DNA of 51,309 nt from Pseudomonadota bacterium (GTDB taxonomy: Bacteria; Pseudomonadota; Gammaproteobacteria; Steroidobacterales; SZUA-146): positions 1-51,309 of the forward strand of contig JBCCHD010000025.1 in the NCBI GenBank assembly GCA_039028935.1, given 5' to 3'. Positions within the stretch are counted from its first letter, which is position 1; each line of letters starts with the position of its first letter. The position numbers and the translations under genes are program-made. This document shows, piece after piece, positions 27,185-36,854 of this stretch. Below the pieces are notes generated by a model that was not told the DNA's origin, ran no database searches, and was given only the letters and a program-made list of their open reading frames with translations.

Positions 27185-27667
27185 TCAATCCCGAAAATTA
27201 TCGAACTGCAACGGCAACTTGATATCGGATTCCCGAAGGAATGCCATCACAGACTGCAGGTCATCGCGTTTCTTTCCGGTGACGCGTAGCTTTTCGCCCT
27301 GGATGGACGCCTGCACTTTCATCTTTTTATCCTTGATCATTTTCACAATCTTCTTAGCGGTCGCCTGCTCGATACCCTGCTTAACCTGCACCACCTGCGT
27401 GGCCTTACTCAAGCTGGTCACAGGCTCGCCGGCCTCAAGACAGCCAATGTCGATTTTTCGTGCGGTCATTTTCAAGTGGAGCACATCCATCATTTGCTTA
27501 AGCTGAAACGCCGATTCTGTGGTCAGCGTGATGACACTGTCTTGGAGGGCAAAACTGGCGTTGACACCTTTAAAATCGAAACGATTACCAATTTCGCGAT
27601 TGGCTTGATCAACGGCATTATTCAATTCGTGCTCGTCCACTTCGGACACCACATCAAAAGACGGCAT
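27185..27667 (-). CDS. yajQ: YajQ family nucleotide-binding protein (UPF0234)
   Basis: A 160-residue protein covering the whole family: MPSFDVVSEVDEHELNNAVD at the start, RFDFKG, the KQGIEQATAKKIVKMIKDKKMKVQ core and VTGKKRDDLQSVMAFLR near the end. Homologues bind nucleotides and, in Xanthomonas, cyclic di-GMP as a cofactor of a LysR regulator. The ATG overlaps the stop of the upstream thioredoxin-like gene by one base (TGATG), so the two are coupled. Confidence 0.95.
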   Translation of the reverse strand: MPSFDVVSEVDEHELNNAVDQANREIGNRFDFKGVNASFALQDSVITLTTESAFQLKQMMDVLHLKMTARKIDIGCLEAGEPVTSLSKATQVVQVKQGIEQATAKKIVKMIKDKKMKVQASIQGEKLRVTGKKRDDLQSVMAFLRESDIKLPLQFDNFRD

Positions 27668-28947
27668 CAGCTCTGCTCCTCTGCTAACAGTTGTTCAATA
27701 AAGGCCGTGAACTCCCGACGGAATTCAGTGTACTTGTCACCGGTTCCCGGGCCATTGAAGCCGGTATGCACACGTCGCACTTCACCTTTCCGATCGATCA
27801 CGATCATGGTCGGATAGGCGATCACACGATTGAGCATCGGCAACGTTTCAGACGCCTTTGATTTGTCCGAGCTGCCGGCGACCAACAGTTCGTATTCGAT
27901 ACCAAACTTATCTCGAAATCGATCCACCTGTGCCGCCGCCTCGGAAAAATCATCCAAGTGTTCGTACATCAGACCGAGCACCTCCAGCCCTTGGTCTCGA
28001 TAGGCTTGATAGAACGGCGCAAGGAAAGCAGCCTCATCGTGACAATTTGGGCACCAGCTGCCCGCGAGTGCGACGATGAGTACTTTGTCCTGGAAACGGG
28101 CATCATTACTGCGCACGAGTGTGCCATCAACATTTGGAAACTCGACGACAAACGCCTGCGTCGAATCATTCATGCGCGTCATGTCATTGGCGTCCGGTAG
28201 CGCCGCGTTATCGTCGCGTACGGCTGTCCACGTTTCATGCCACTCCGTGCCAGACCAAAAATTACCGCTTAGGCGGCCGTCATCGGACATCGTCGCGTCG
28301 AACAAAAACGCGTGTGCGCCATCAAAGGTCGACAAGTACAGCGTGCGATCTTCTACCGCTCCGTCAAGAAATCGATAGTCGCCCGTGGGTGTTCGAAAGG
28401 TACCGGTAACACCGCTACCCGACTGAACAAAGTCGGCAACCGCGATGGACTTTTCGCCCTCGTCATCGACAAACTCCACACGCCACCGACCACCAAAGTC
28501 GGCATTGGCAACTCGAGGTTGCTCGAAGAAGCGATGCACTTGCCCAGCCGTCATGGTTACCGGCATTACCTGCAACTTGCCGTGGCGCTTGGTGAGCGTA
28601 AGCGACCCAGTCATGCGGTCGCCGTCGAGCGTCATCACCAAGCGATTGTTGAACGCTGGAAAATCGATGAGAACCCGGCTGCCATCCTGGGTTAAATAGT
28701 TGACCGGTACGCGCTCTTCACCATTAATAATAAAGGCCTTCACGCCCTCGGCTTGCTCATCGAGCACGTCCATCGTAAACGGCATGTTGCCGCCTGGTAA
28801 TTCCACGACCGCTCGCCATGTGCCGGCCGCGATCTGCGCGCCGGTGGTCGACGCAGCGTTCTCGCTCGCGGGCGGTGCGCTGCCGGTCGACGCGTCACAA
28901 CCCGCTAAACCGAGCATCAACAGACCTAAGACACATCGAAGTTTCAT
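27667..28947 (-). CDS. TlpA-like thioredoxin-domain lipoprotein
   Basis: A 426-residue lipoprotein (signal peptide with lipobox GLAG-C). Residues 30–270 form a beta-rich region with repeated strand motifs (GTWRAVVELPGG, GGRWRVEFVDDEGE, LSGNFWSGTEWHETW) of no family I can name. Residues 280–426 are a TlpA/AhpC-type thioredoxin domain with active-site W-C-P-N-C and the cis-Pro region (VIAYPTMIVIDRKGEVR). Envelope disulfide or peroxide-type redox chemistry is likely; the beta region may bind a partner or ligand. ATG 28947 with GGAGAGAG upstream is chosen over a longer reading. Its stop overlaps yajQ. Confidence 0.85.
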   Translation of the reverse strand: MKLRCVLGLLMLGLAGCDASTGSAPPASENAASTTGAQIAAGTWRAVVELPGGNMPFTMDVLDEQAEGVKAFIINGEERVPVNYLTQDGSRVLIDFPAFNNRLVMTLDGDRMTGSLTLTKRHGKLQVMPVTMTAGQVHRFFEQPRVANADFGGRWRVEFVDDEGEKSIAVADFVQSGSGVTGTFRTPTGDYRFLDGAVEDRTLYLSTFDGAHAFLFDATMSDDGRLSGNFWSGTEWHETWTAVRDDNAALPDANDMTRMNDSTQAFVVEFPNVDGTLVRSNDARFQDKVLIVALAGSWCPNCHDEAAFLAPFYQAYRDQGLEVLGLMYEHLDDFSEAAAQVDRFRDKFGIEYELLVAGSSDKSKASETLPMLNRVIAYPTMIVIDRKGEVRRVHTGFNGPGTGDKYTEFRREFTAFIEQLLAEEQS

Positions 28948-29105
28948 TGGCTCTCTCCGCGTCGCCACGCGACGCACGAATGGGGCGCCAATACTACCAC
29001 GACGCCGGTTGAGCAACGCGTCAAAGCAACTCGGTCCATCGCGTCTAAATTAGTTACGATCGATACCGCAGCAGACGGCAATCCATCACAATAAGCCGAT
29101 CACCA

Positions 29106-30089
29106 TTAGCGCGACGCGACCGCTGACTTAAACCGTGCGCTCATGAAGTCGGCCACTTCCTGCAACGCCTGGTGCGCAACGGGCAGATAGCTCGAGAAAG
29201 CGTGAAAAACATGAGGCAAATCGGGCCAGATACGACAATGCGCCTCCCCGCCGCTATGTCGAATCTTGTCGATGACACGCAAACTGTCGTCCAGCAAAAT
29301 TTCGCGATCGCCGACATGAAAAAGCATCGGCGGAAACCCGTCAAAATCGCCAAACAAAGGCGAGGCCGTCGGCTCGCGGATATACGCACCATCGAGATAC
29401 AGTTTGGCGAGTTCAACCATTCGCTCACCTGGGAGCAACACATCATGACGAATGTTGGTGCGAATGCTCTCGCCGCTACCGGTCAAATCCGTCAGGGGAG
29501 ACAAACACACCGCGCTGGCCGGCATCGGCAGTCCTGCTTCCCGTGCGGCGTGCAATAGAGCCAACACCAGGTTACCGCCTGCTGAATCGCCGGCGATAGT
29601 AATTTGCCTGGCATCCCGTGTTTCCAAAAGCGCGCGATACACAGACACTACATCAGACACGGCCGCTGGATAGGGATGCTCGGGACAGAGACGATACTGG
29701 ACCGCAACGACCTCGCAGCCAGTATAGCGCGCAAGCGGCGCCGTGATCCCCCGATGCGTGCGAGGAGAACAGAGAATGAACGCACCACCGTGGATGTAGT
29801 ACACGACATGATTCGGAAGATCCGCCGCGAGCTCTGTCGGCGTGATGTGCTCCACCGCCACATCCTTAAGATGACCCTCTTTAATGACCACCCGCTTGTC
29901 GTTCGGCAAGAAACGCTGAGCGAGGCCTTCGATTCGCTGCCGCTGCTGAGCAATGGCTTCTTGCTCGACAGGCAGTGCGCGCAACCGACGCTTGATCACA
30001 GTTCGAAGAGTCCAATTGAGCAAACGCTGCCTGAGCGTGGTGGACACATCCGCAGCGCTCGTGTGCGGATGCGTGTACGTGTTACTCAT
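29106..30089 (-). CDS. Alpha/beta hydrolase, hormone-sensitive-lipase family
   Basis: A 327-residue esterase without signal peptide. The HSL oxyanion motif is seen as YYIHGGAFILCS, the nucleophile elbow as IAGDSAGGN, the acid in VGDREILLDDS and the His in LPHVFHAFSS, so the triad is intact. The N-terminal about 75 residues form the helical cap. Its ATG directly abuts the stop of the M14 peptidase gene (TAAATG), making a two-gene unit. Substrate unknown: short-chain esters or activated amides are usual for this family. Confidence 0.9.
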   Translation of the reverse strand: MSNTYTHPHTSAADVSTTLRQRLLNWTLRTVIKRRLRALPVEQEAIAQQRQRIEGLAQRFLPNDKRVVIKEGHLKDVAVEHITPTELAADLPNHVVYYIHGGAFILCSPRTHRGITAPLARYTGCEVVAVQYRLCPEHPYPAAVSDVVSVYRALLETRDARQITIAGDSAGGNLVLALLHAAREAGLPMPASAVCLSPLTDLTGSGESIRTNIRHDVLLPGERMVELAKLYLDGAYIREPTASPLFGDFDGFPPMLFHVGDREILLDDSLRVIDKIRHSGGEAHCRIWPDLPHVFHAFSSYLPVAHQALQEVADFMSARFKSAVASR

Positions 30090-31124
30090 TTACAAATTCG
30101 CGTTATCGGTCTCATCGTCCGACTGCATCGGCGTGTCGAGCGCCTGCTCAACGCGTGGTTTTTCGGTATTGATCACCCGGTTCTCAAGCCACGCCATCGT
30201 GTCCTGCCAGATTTTCTCGGCATCATCGTCATCCGGAATACGCAGGGCGCTTTCGAGCTCAACGGTGAGCAGCGGTATGCCACGATAAACACCCACATAG
30301 CGTCCCATCGACCCAGGGTAAGTGCCGAGCAAACGCAGCTCGAGCGGCCCCAAATTATCCGGGGGTACCAGCGGACCATCAAAATCAACAATACCGTGCG
30401 GGGCGTGAACAGAAATAACCGCATTGGGTTTGAACTCATCGATCTGTTTGGCGAGCCAGCGTGACTCGGGCTCACTCAACGGGGCCTTGCCTGGATAGCG
30501 GCGCTTGCTCTTACGCGTGCGATTGACCCAGTAGTCCATCGCCTCCCGTTCCCAGTTGGGGGTGGGAAAATTGCGGTTTAAATCCACCCCATTCGCGTTC
30601 ATGCGCTGACTCATTCTGGGCGGCATCAACAATCCGTCAGGATTCAGTGTGGGCACTACTCGCCAATGAAATGGGCCGCTGTTCTGTTCCAGCTCGCGTA
30701 GCCAGCGAAAAACGATGGTCACCGAACTGTACTCATCGCCATGAATACCGCCGATGAGCAGTACTTTACCGACCGGCTCTCGATCGCTGGGCTGCACATC
30801 CCGATAGGCGATGGTGCGATGAAGTGTTGAATACGCACCACTCGGCTGAAGATTCGCCGCGGCGCATTCGTCGTAGTCAATCGACGTCAGTTTCTCATCC
30901 AGCTGCCGGCACAAACGGCTCACTTCATCCAATGCCCACAGCACGGTGGTGTTCCCCTGCACAACCGGGGAATGGTGTGGCTGATCTTCTACAGGCGAAT
31001 ACGGCCCGGAGTCGGTTACTGTTAACCAAGAAGCGGACCGGTTGAGATCCAGATCCAAAGTGGTTGCCGCCGCAAATGGGGCACTGAGCCACATTGCGGT
31101 GAGGCACATTAACAGTCGCGACAT
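30090..31124 (-). CDS. Periplasmic M14 zinc carboxypeptidase (MpaA-like)
   Basis: A 344-residue protein with a cleavable signal peptide (MSRLLMCLTAMWLSAPFAAA). The M14 zinc site is intact: His and Glu in GGIHGDEYSS, substrate Arg in NGVDLNRNFP, second zinc His in VISVHAPHG and catalytic Glu in LTVELESAL. The layout resembles the MpaA murein-tripeptide amidase group, so cell-wall peptide trimming is a reasonable guess. ATG 31124 is chosen because it begins the signal peptide; AAAGG lies 6 bases upstream. Co-transcribed with the esterase behind it and divergent from the TIGR04211 gene. Confidence 0.88.
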   Translation of the reverse strand: MSRLLMCLTAMWLSAPFAAATTLDLDLNRSASWLTVTDSGPYSPVEDQPHHSPVVQGNTTVLWALDEVSRLCRQLDEKLTSIDYDECAAANLQPSGAYSTLHRTIAYRDVQPSDREPVGKVLLIGGIHGDEYSSVTIVFRWLRELEQNSGPFHWRVVPTLNPDGLLMPPRMSQRMNANGVDLNRNFPTPNWEREAMDYWVNRTRKSKRRYPGKAPLSEPESRWLAKQIDEFKPNAVISVHAPHGIVDFDGPLVPPDNLGPLELRLLGTYPGSMGRYVGVYRGIPLLTVELESALRIPDDDDAEKIWQDTMAWLENRVINTEKPRVEQALDTPMQSDDETDNANL

Positions 31125-31271
31125 AGGGAGCCTTTGTGCTTGATTCAACAGGTAAACCCGTCCGAAAGTTAGCAAATGCCAACACCAATCGCCACCACCC
31201 GCACGCGGAAACGCGCTAGAATCGGGGTTTCGGGCTGTATATAAGCCAAGTTCCTAAAAGCACAAGAGAAA

Positions 31272-31967
31272 ATGATGATTCAGACCCCGCCTGGTCGCGC
31301 GCTGTTTGCGCTACTCACCCTCGGTGCCTGGCTATCAGTCAGCCTGCCAGCGAGTGCCCGCACCGGCTATATCAACGACGAACTGGAAGTCACCCTTCGC
31401 ACCGGCGAAAGCACGCGTAATTCAATTATTCGCATGCTCTCCAGCGGCGAACGTCTTGACGTGTTGAGCACCAATGAAGAGACGGGCTACGCGCGCGTCA
31501 CGACCGAGGGCGGCACCGAAGGATTTGTGCTGGCGCGGTTCGTCACCTATCAACCCATCGCGCGTGACCAACTCGCCATCGCCAATCAGCGGTTGGCACG
31601 CAATGCTGAGCGAATTGCGGAACTCGAGGCGGAACTGGCCAGCGTTAAAGGCGATAATGCGGATTACAGCGCGTCGCAATCGAACCTTCAAAGTGACAAC
31701 ACGCGACTGACCGACGAACTCAACGACATTCGTCGCACCGCCGCCAACGCAATCCAAACGGCTGAGCAAAACCGTACGCTGACCGCCACCAAAGCCAATC
31801 TTGAGAATCAGATTCAGACACTCCAGGCACAGAACGCCACGCTGTCGGCGCGCAGCCGGCAAGTGTGGTTCATGGCGGGTGCCGGCACACTCATACTCGG
31901 GATTATGGCCGGCCTCGTACTACCGAGACTCAAATTAAAACGACGCTCCAAGTGGGGCGATCTTTGA
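31272..31967 (+). CDS. TIGR04211-family SH3-domain membrane protein (YgiM-like)
   Basis: A 231-residue protein: signal peptide (to SLPASA), a bacterial SH3 domain (about 32–95, with LEVTLRTGESTRNSIIRMLSSG and GTEGFVLARFV), a long coiled coil (about 100–200) and a C-terminal membrane helix (WFMAGAGTLILGIMAGLVLP) followed by basic residues. This is exactly the TIGR04211/YgiM architecture. It is probably periplasmic, anchored in the inner membrane. The gene starts 12 bases after an AAAAGCACAAGAGAA stretch and lies 24 bases before the prolyl oligopeptidase gene. Confidence 0.92.
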   Translation: MMIQTPPGRALFALLTLGAWLSVSLPASARTGYINDELEVTLRTGESTRNSIIRMLSSGERLDVLSTNEETGYARVTTEGGTEGFVLARFVTYQPIARDQLAIANQRLARNAERIAELEAELASVKGDNADYSASQSNLQSDNTRLTDELNDIRRTAANAIQTAEQNRTLTATKANLENQIQTLQAQNATLSARSRQVWFMAGAGTLILGIMAGLVLPRLKLKRRSKWGDL

Positions 31968-31991
31968 TTCGCATCAATCTGGGAGAATGGC

Positions 31992-34154
31992 ATGACGCCC
32001 ACCAAACGAAGCGCTCTTTTTACCGCACTTTTGGCGCTGATCCTCGGTGCCTGTACGCAGGACGAGACCACCAATGAGTCCCACACCAGCATGAATAACA
32101 AGAGCGCAGCGCTGAGTTACCCCGAGTCCAAACGCGGTTCAGTGACCGATACGTATCACGGCGTACAGGTTGCCGATCCCTATCGTTGGATGGAGGACGC
32201 CGATCTTGCCGACACCCAAGAATGGGTCGCCGCACAAAATCAATTAGCCGAGCCGTATCTCGAGGCCCTGCCTCTGCAGGAAGTCATAAACCAACGCATG
32301 ACCCAACTTTGGAATTACGAGAGTTACACCAAGCCGCGCAAATACGGAGATTATTATTTTTACCGCTATAACAATGGCAATCAGAACCAATCGATCGTCT
32401 ATGTCACCACCGATCTCGACACAACGCCACGTCCGTTCATCGATCCGATGGACTTTAGCGAAGATGGGACCGTCGCGCTGTACCAAGTTGAACCCAGTCC
32501 CGACGGCACGTTAGTGGCTTACAGTTTATCGGACGGTGGCAGCGATTGGCGCACGTGGCGCGTACGCAATACTGAGACTGGACAAGATCTCGACGACTTC
32601 ATCACTTACACCAAGTTTACGTCGGTCTCCTGGACACCAGACGGTCGAAGCTTCTACTACAGTCGCTACCCAGCAAAAAGCGATGGCGTGGGCGATGGCA
32701 GCAAAGCGGTATCGGTTTACCGCCACCGTATCGGTCAACCACAGATCAACGATGTGCTGGTTTACTCGGTCCCCGAAAATCCCCGCTACAATCCGTATGC
32801 GGAAGTGACGGAAAACGGCAAGCAGCTCGTTATCGGCATCAGCGAGGGCTATAACGCCAACGCCGTCCACTTAGTCGACAGCACCGACCCCGACAACGTC
32901 GTGCGCCTCATGGATGATTGGGATGCACTGTATTGGTATCTGGGACAGATTGATAATGAACTCTACTTTGTGACCACTAACCAGGCGCCCAACTGGCGCG
33001 TCATCGCGGTCGACCCCAACACGCCGTCGCCTGCTAATTGGCGCGAGGTCGTTGCGACCACCGATGAAGCGATCGACGACGCCAAGCTGACGGGCGGTCA
33101 ACTGTTCATTAACTATCTGCGTGACGCTAAGTCGTTTGTGCAAGTGCATTCGCCAGCAGGCGAACTGCTGACCGAACTGGCATTGCCCGGGATCGGCACG
33201 GTGAGTGGTTTCGATGGCAGTAGTGATACGAGCGAAACGTTTTTTAGCTTCGAGAGCTTTACCGAGCCACCGTCGGTCTACCGTTACGATCTGTCACTTG
33301 GCGAGGCCAAACTGTTTAAAAACGTAAACGTTGAGGCTGACTTTTCGAAGTATCAGACCGAGCAGGTGTTCTATTCCAGCAAAGACGGCACGCGTGTTCC
33401 GATGTTTATTATCTCGCCGAAGAACATCACGCGCGATGGGTCCAATCCCACGCTATTGTACGGCTATGGCGGTTTCGATATATCGCTCACGCCCGACTAC
33501 AAAACAGCCTACATCGTGTGGCTCGAAATGGGCGGCGTGGTGGCCATACCCAATTTGCGCGGCGGGGGTGAGTACGGCAAACAGTGGCACAAGGCCGGCA
33601 CTAAGACCGACAAACAAAATGTATTCGATGACTTTATTGCCGCCGCCGAGTTTCTGATCGAACAAGGGTACACATCGAGCCAGCACCTTGGCATTAGCGG
33701 TCGCAGCAACGGCGGCTTGCTGGTTGGCGCTGCACTTACCCAACGACCTGATTTGTTCGGCGCTGCGCTCCCCGCTGTCGGCGTGCTCGACATGCTGCGA
33801 TACCACACGCCAAGCGCCAACGCGCGCGCCTGGTCCAGCGACTACGGCCTATCTGAGAACGCGGAGGAGTTCGCCGCGCTCTATGCCTACTCCCCCGTTC
33901 ACAATGTGAACGACGACACGTGCTATCCGCCGACGCTCGTTACCACGGCGGATCGTGACGACCGTGTCGTGCCATGGCACTCCTACAAATTCGCGGCAGA
34001 GCTACAACACCGTCAGGCGTGCGAACACCCGGTATTAGCGCGCATCGAAACGCGCGCCGGCCACGGCGCCGGCAAACCCAAATGGATGATTATTGAAGAC
34101 TACGCGTATCAGTGGGCGTTCCTGGCCGAACATCTCGACGCGACAATGCCCTAA
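31992..34154 (+). CDS. Prolyl oligopeptidase family serine peptidase (S9A), lipoprotein
   Basis: A 720-residue envelope peptidase cutting short peptides after proline. The signal peptide ends in a lipobox (LILGA-C). The N-terminal marker DPYRWMEDADLADTQEWV is followed by a seven-bladed beta-propeller (about 100–440), then the alpha/beta hydrolase domain: Ser572 in GISGRSNGGLLVG, Asp in TTADRDDRVVPWHSYKF and His in RAGHGAGKP. All three catalytic residues and full family length are present. It converges on the subtilase-like gene with only 6 bases between stops. Confidence 0.95.
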   Translation: MTPTKRSALFTALLALILGACTQDETTNESHTSMNNKSAALSYPESKRGSVTDTYHGVQVADPYRWMEDADLADTQEWVAAQNQLAEPYLEALPLQEVINQRMTQLWNYESYTKPRKYGDYYFYRYNNGNQNQSIVYVTTDLDTTPRPFIDPMDFSEDGTVALYQVEPSPDGTLVAYSLSDGGSDWRTWRVRNTETGQDLDDFITYTKFTSVSWTPDGRSFYYSRYPAKSDGVGDGSKAVSVYRHRIGQPQINDVLVYSVPENPRYNPYAEVTENGKQLVIGISEGYNANAVHLVDSTDPDNVVRLMDDWDALYWYLGQIDNELYFVTTNQAPNWRVIAVDPNTPSPANWREVVATTDEAIDDAKLTGGQLFINYLRDAKSFVQVHSPAGELLTELALPGIGTVSGFDGSSDTSETFFSFESFTEPPSVYRYDLSLGEAKLFKNVNVEADFSKYQTEQVFYSSKDGTRVPMFIISPKNITRDGSNPTLLYGYGGFDISLTPDYKTAYIVWLEMGGVVAIPNLRGGGEYGKQWHKAGTKTDKQNVFDDFIAAAEFLIEQGYTSSQHLGISGRSNGGLLVGAALTQRPDLFGAALPAVGVLDMLRYHTPSANARAWSSDYGLSENAEEFAALYAYSPVHNVNDDTCYPPTLVTTADRDDRVVPWHSYKFAAELQHRQACEHPVLARIETRAGHGAGKPKWMIIEDYAYQWAFLAEHLDATMP

Positions 34155-34160
34155 CCGCGA

Positions 34161-35561
34161 TCAATGGCGGTACCAGGCCAACGCCACTGGCCAGGGATCG
34201 CCATCATCACGGCGCACGATGCGCACAACATAGTCGCGCCCACGTTCGACTCGAACACGCAAATTTTCGGTACTGTCCGCGCGCGCGGCTGATTGGGCCA
34301 GCAGTACCAGCGGCGCATCCGGCCCATGGTCGTCCTGCGCGGTGTGTTCACTTTCACGTTGCTCGCTATCGACAGTGCTCGAGGCAAGTAACTGCAGATC
34401 AAAATCTGGCAAAGACGCCAACAGTCCCGTGTCGGTAACACGAATATCCGCTAACCAGGACAGCGAGAGCTGCAGCCATCCATCTCGATCGGGCGTGACG
34501 CGAATGTCGTTCACACCCTTTGTGGCGATGGCGTTATAGGTGAATCCCTGCTCAGCATAGATGTCGCCGACAGCGTCCGCCCCAATGGAGAACAGATCCT
34601 CGGCGGCGTCGACATTGAGCATACCCATACCAAACCGCTTATCCAGCCCGTTATCCGTCACGCCCAACGTACCAAATGCATTCACCACCACCTCGCCTTT
34701 CGCTTCGATCTCAAAATTGCCTCGGGCACTGGCCATAAAAATGGCGCGAACGAGTTCAACTGGAAGTTGCGCGCTGCCGTGACGAGTTTTAGCGAGCAAC
34801 ATATCGCGATCGGCAGCAAGCGCATTGAGCCTCACCGCCGCTGCCGACACAATCGGTGCGGCGGCACTGGCATGGGGATAGGGACCGACAAGATGAGGGC
34901 GCGTGCGTCCTTGGTCATAAAACGCATCGACGGGCGGGTACGGTGTATCGATGTTTTGGGTCGAACCCCCGACCACCAGGGCGTTATAGCCTCCGGCCAT
35001 TAGATGATCGCCGGCACCGCGACGGCGCACGCCCGTCACGTGCAATATGTTGTTGCTGACCGCGCTGTAGTCAGCACGACGCAATAGATTGGCCGCCGAT
35101 CTGGAGTTAGCCACCCAACTATGATTGACGACCGGACCGGGAAACAGATTGTCGGTGTGATCCGGGTTGAGATCCCATTGACTGAGTCGCGCCAGCCAAT
35201 GCGTCGACGGGAACACATAGGCGGTGTGAATGCCACGTGCGATCGACCGTCGGGCGCCGTAAAAAAGCTGGGCCACCGTATTACTGTGATCGCTGTTGGC
35301 GGCGCCGGGCTGCATCACCAGACGCACGTTCTTAAACTGGGGGTCGGAAACATTTGGCGCGAAATTAAGCGCCCTCGGTGGTGATCGCGGCACCGACACA
35401 GGTGCTTCCACCTGCACGACTACCCCGTTGGTATCGCTCGCCGCGACCGCGGCCTTCGACGCATTCACCACCGTCTGATACGGCGCAGCGATTGCCGCGG
35501 GTGACCAGCAGCCGATCATTATCGCCCAGAGGGCGCAAATGCGGTGTGCAGGGCGCTTCAC
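34161..35561 (-). CDS. Secreted subtilase-like (S8-type) protein, atypical triad
   Basis: A 466-residue protein with a signal peptide (to AAIA). It resembles the C-terminal part of an S8 serine protease: a His in SDHSNTVAQLFYG (normally H-G-T-x-V-A), VVNHSW, NALVVGGSTQ, and a Ser in PHASAAAPIVSAAAVRL (normally G-T-S-x-A-x-P). The preceding segment RLVMQPGAANS has no D-T-G strand, so the catalytic Asp is not recognisable. The C-terminal about 130 residues look like a P-domain-type beta sandwich. Start is GTG 35561, 15 bases after the upstream amidohydrolase stop, so it belongs to that operon. It may be an unusual protease or an inactive relative. Confidence 0.7.
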   Translation of the reverse strand: MKRPAHRICALWAIMIGCWSPAAIAAPYQTVVNASKAAVAASDTNGVVVQVEAPVSVPRSPPRALNFAPNVSDPQFKNVRLVMQPGAANSDHSNTVAQLFYGARRSIARGIHTAYVFPSTHWLARLSQWDLNPDHTDNLFPGPVVNHSWVANSRSAANLLRRADYSAVSNNILHVTGVRRRGAGDHLMAGGYNALVVGGSTQNIDTPYPPVDAFYDQGRTRPHLVGPYPHASAAAPIVSAAAVRLNALAADRDMLLAKTRHGSAQLPVELVRAIFMASARGNFEIEAKGEVVVNAFGTLGVTDNGLDKRFGMGMLNVDAAEDLFSIGADAVGDIYAEQGFTYNAIATKGVNDIRVTPDRDGWLQLSLSWLADIRVTDTGLLASLPDFDLQLLASSTVDSEQRESEHTAQDDHGPDAPLVLLAQSAARADSTENLRVRVERGRDYVVRIVRRDDGDPWPVALAWYRH

Positions 35562-35576
35562 GAGTCGCGTTGACCG

Positions 35577-36854
35577 CTATTTTCGATACATAAACGGCAG
35601 GTCATCTTTGAGATCCAAATAGCGATCGCGAAGCAGGGTTTGCCGACTCTTCATGGGCATTTCCTTGCCCTGAATAAACACGTGATCGGCATAGGTGGTG
35701 ACTTCGAGCGGATCGGCCGGCCATACGACCAGGTCCGCGACGTTGCCAGGTTCAATCGCACAACACGTATCACTACCGCCGAATAGATCGGCAGGCGTCA
35801 CCGTAATCGCGCGCAGTGCGACGTCCCACGGCAATCCATTGGCCACCGCATTGCCGGCGAGCTGGGTCAAATTCCGTGGGTTATGCGTGTCGGCATGCGA
35901 AAATGCGATGGTTACGCCGGCGACATGCAGCCGCCTGGCGTTATCAAAGGTTGAGTTGAGTGTCTCAAATTGGTTGGGAAGGTTCTGAATGGGATTGAGT
36001 ACGACTGTCACCCCAGCCTCAGCCAGGCGATCAGCCACCATCCAAGCTTCAGCGCCGCCATAAAGAATCAGATCGATGGCGTACTCGTTGGCAAGATCAA
36101 GTACGCGCTCGATATCGGCCGCGCGGTTTACCACAACCACCAAGGGCATCCGCCCACGAATAACGCCCTGCAGTGCCTCTAGATCCACTTTGCCCAGACT
36201 GAGCTCACGTGTCGAGCCCGTGTCGTATCCCTCTTTGTCGTCGCGATAATCCTCGGCATCGCTTAGGGCCGCTTCAAGTGATAACAGTGCATGGCCACGT
36301 GCCCCGCCGGCCATAGCGGCGCCCTGTTCACCAAGGTAGGCCACCACGGCGGCATTGTCGTTGACGATGTAATCACGCGTGGCGCCAAAGTGCACAACCG
36401 ACCCGGTCCCGGCAAGCACGTGTCCTTCGCTGTTTGGGTTGGGCAATAAAAAACCACGCGTTACCCCTTCGATTCGATTCACGACCAGGGTGGGTGAGCG
36501 CGGATTAAATCCATCAACCACTTTGAACGCGGGCCCTGAGGTACTGCTCGCCTCCACGTCGACAGTCGAATCAACCGCACCGACTTCGCGAACGCCCAGC
36601 GCACTCACCGTGTCGAAAACACCCGGCGTAACAATTTTGTCGCTGCCCTCGATAATCCGTGCATTTGCCGGTATGTCCACATCCAATCCGACGGCAACCA
36701 CTTCACCGTCATCGATAAGCACCGTCGCGTTGTCGAGCGTCCCGCTGCGACCCATGGTGTGCACCGTTGCGTCGGTGATGGCCACGATTTCGGCAGCCGC
36801 CGACGCGCACCCTATCAACATGATTAAGCCCATTCCGACTAGAGAGCGTTTCAT
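35577..36854 (-). CDS. Amidohydrolase-fold protein lacking metal ligands
   Basis: A 425-residue exported protein (hydrophobic N-terminus; LMLIG-C at residue 16 could be a lipobox). It follows the imidazolonepropionase-like amidohydrolase layout: N-terminal beta-sandwich, PGVFD before the barrel, and the C-terminal GNVADLVVWPADPLEVTTYADHV. The H-x-H metal pair is replaced by V83-S84-A85, and the positions corresponding to the HIHC and FHHAVEA segments of its upstream partner read VVVNRAAD and LYGGAEA. Only the late SHADTHN is kept. It is therefore probably a pseudoenzyme. The ATG at 36854 overlaps the partner's stop by one base (TAATG). Confidence 0.88.
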   Translation of the reverse strand: MKRSLVGMGLIMLIGCASAAAEIVAITDATVHTMGRSGTLDNATVLIDDGEVVAVGLDVDIPANARIIEGSDKIVTPGVFDTVSALGVREVGAVDSTVDVEASSTSGPAFKVVDGFNPRSPTLVVNRIEGVTRGFLLPNPNSEGHVLAGTGSVVHFGATRDYIVNDNAAVVAYLGEQGAAMAGGARGHALLSLEAALSDAEDYRDDKEGYDTGSTRELSLGKVDLEALQGVIRGRMPLVVVVNRAADIERVLDLANEYAIDLILYGGAEAWMVADRLAEAGVTVVLNPIQNLPNQFETLNSTFDNARRLHVAGVTIAFSHADTHNPRNLTQLAGNAVANGLPWDVALRAITVTPADLFGGSDTCCAIEPGNVADLVVWPADPLEVTTYADHVFIQGKEMPMKSRQTLLRDRYLDLKDDLPFMYRK

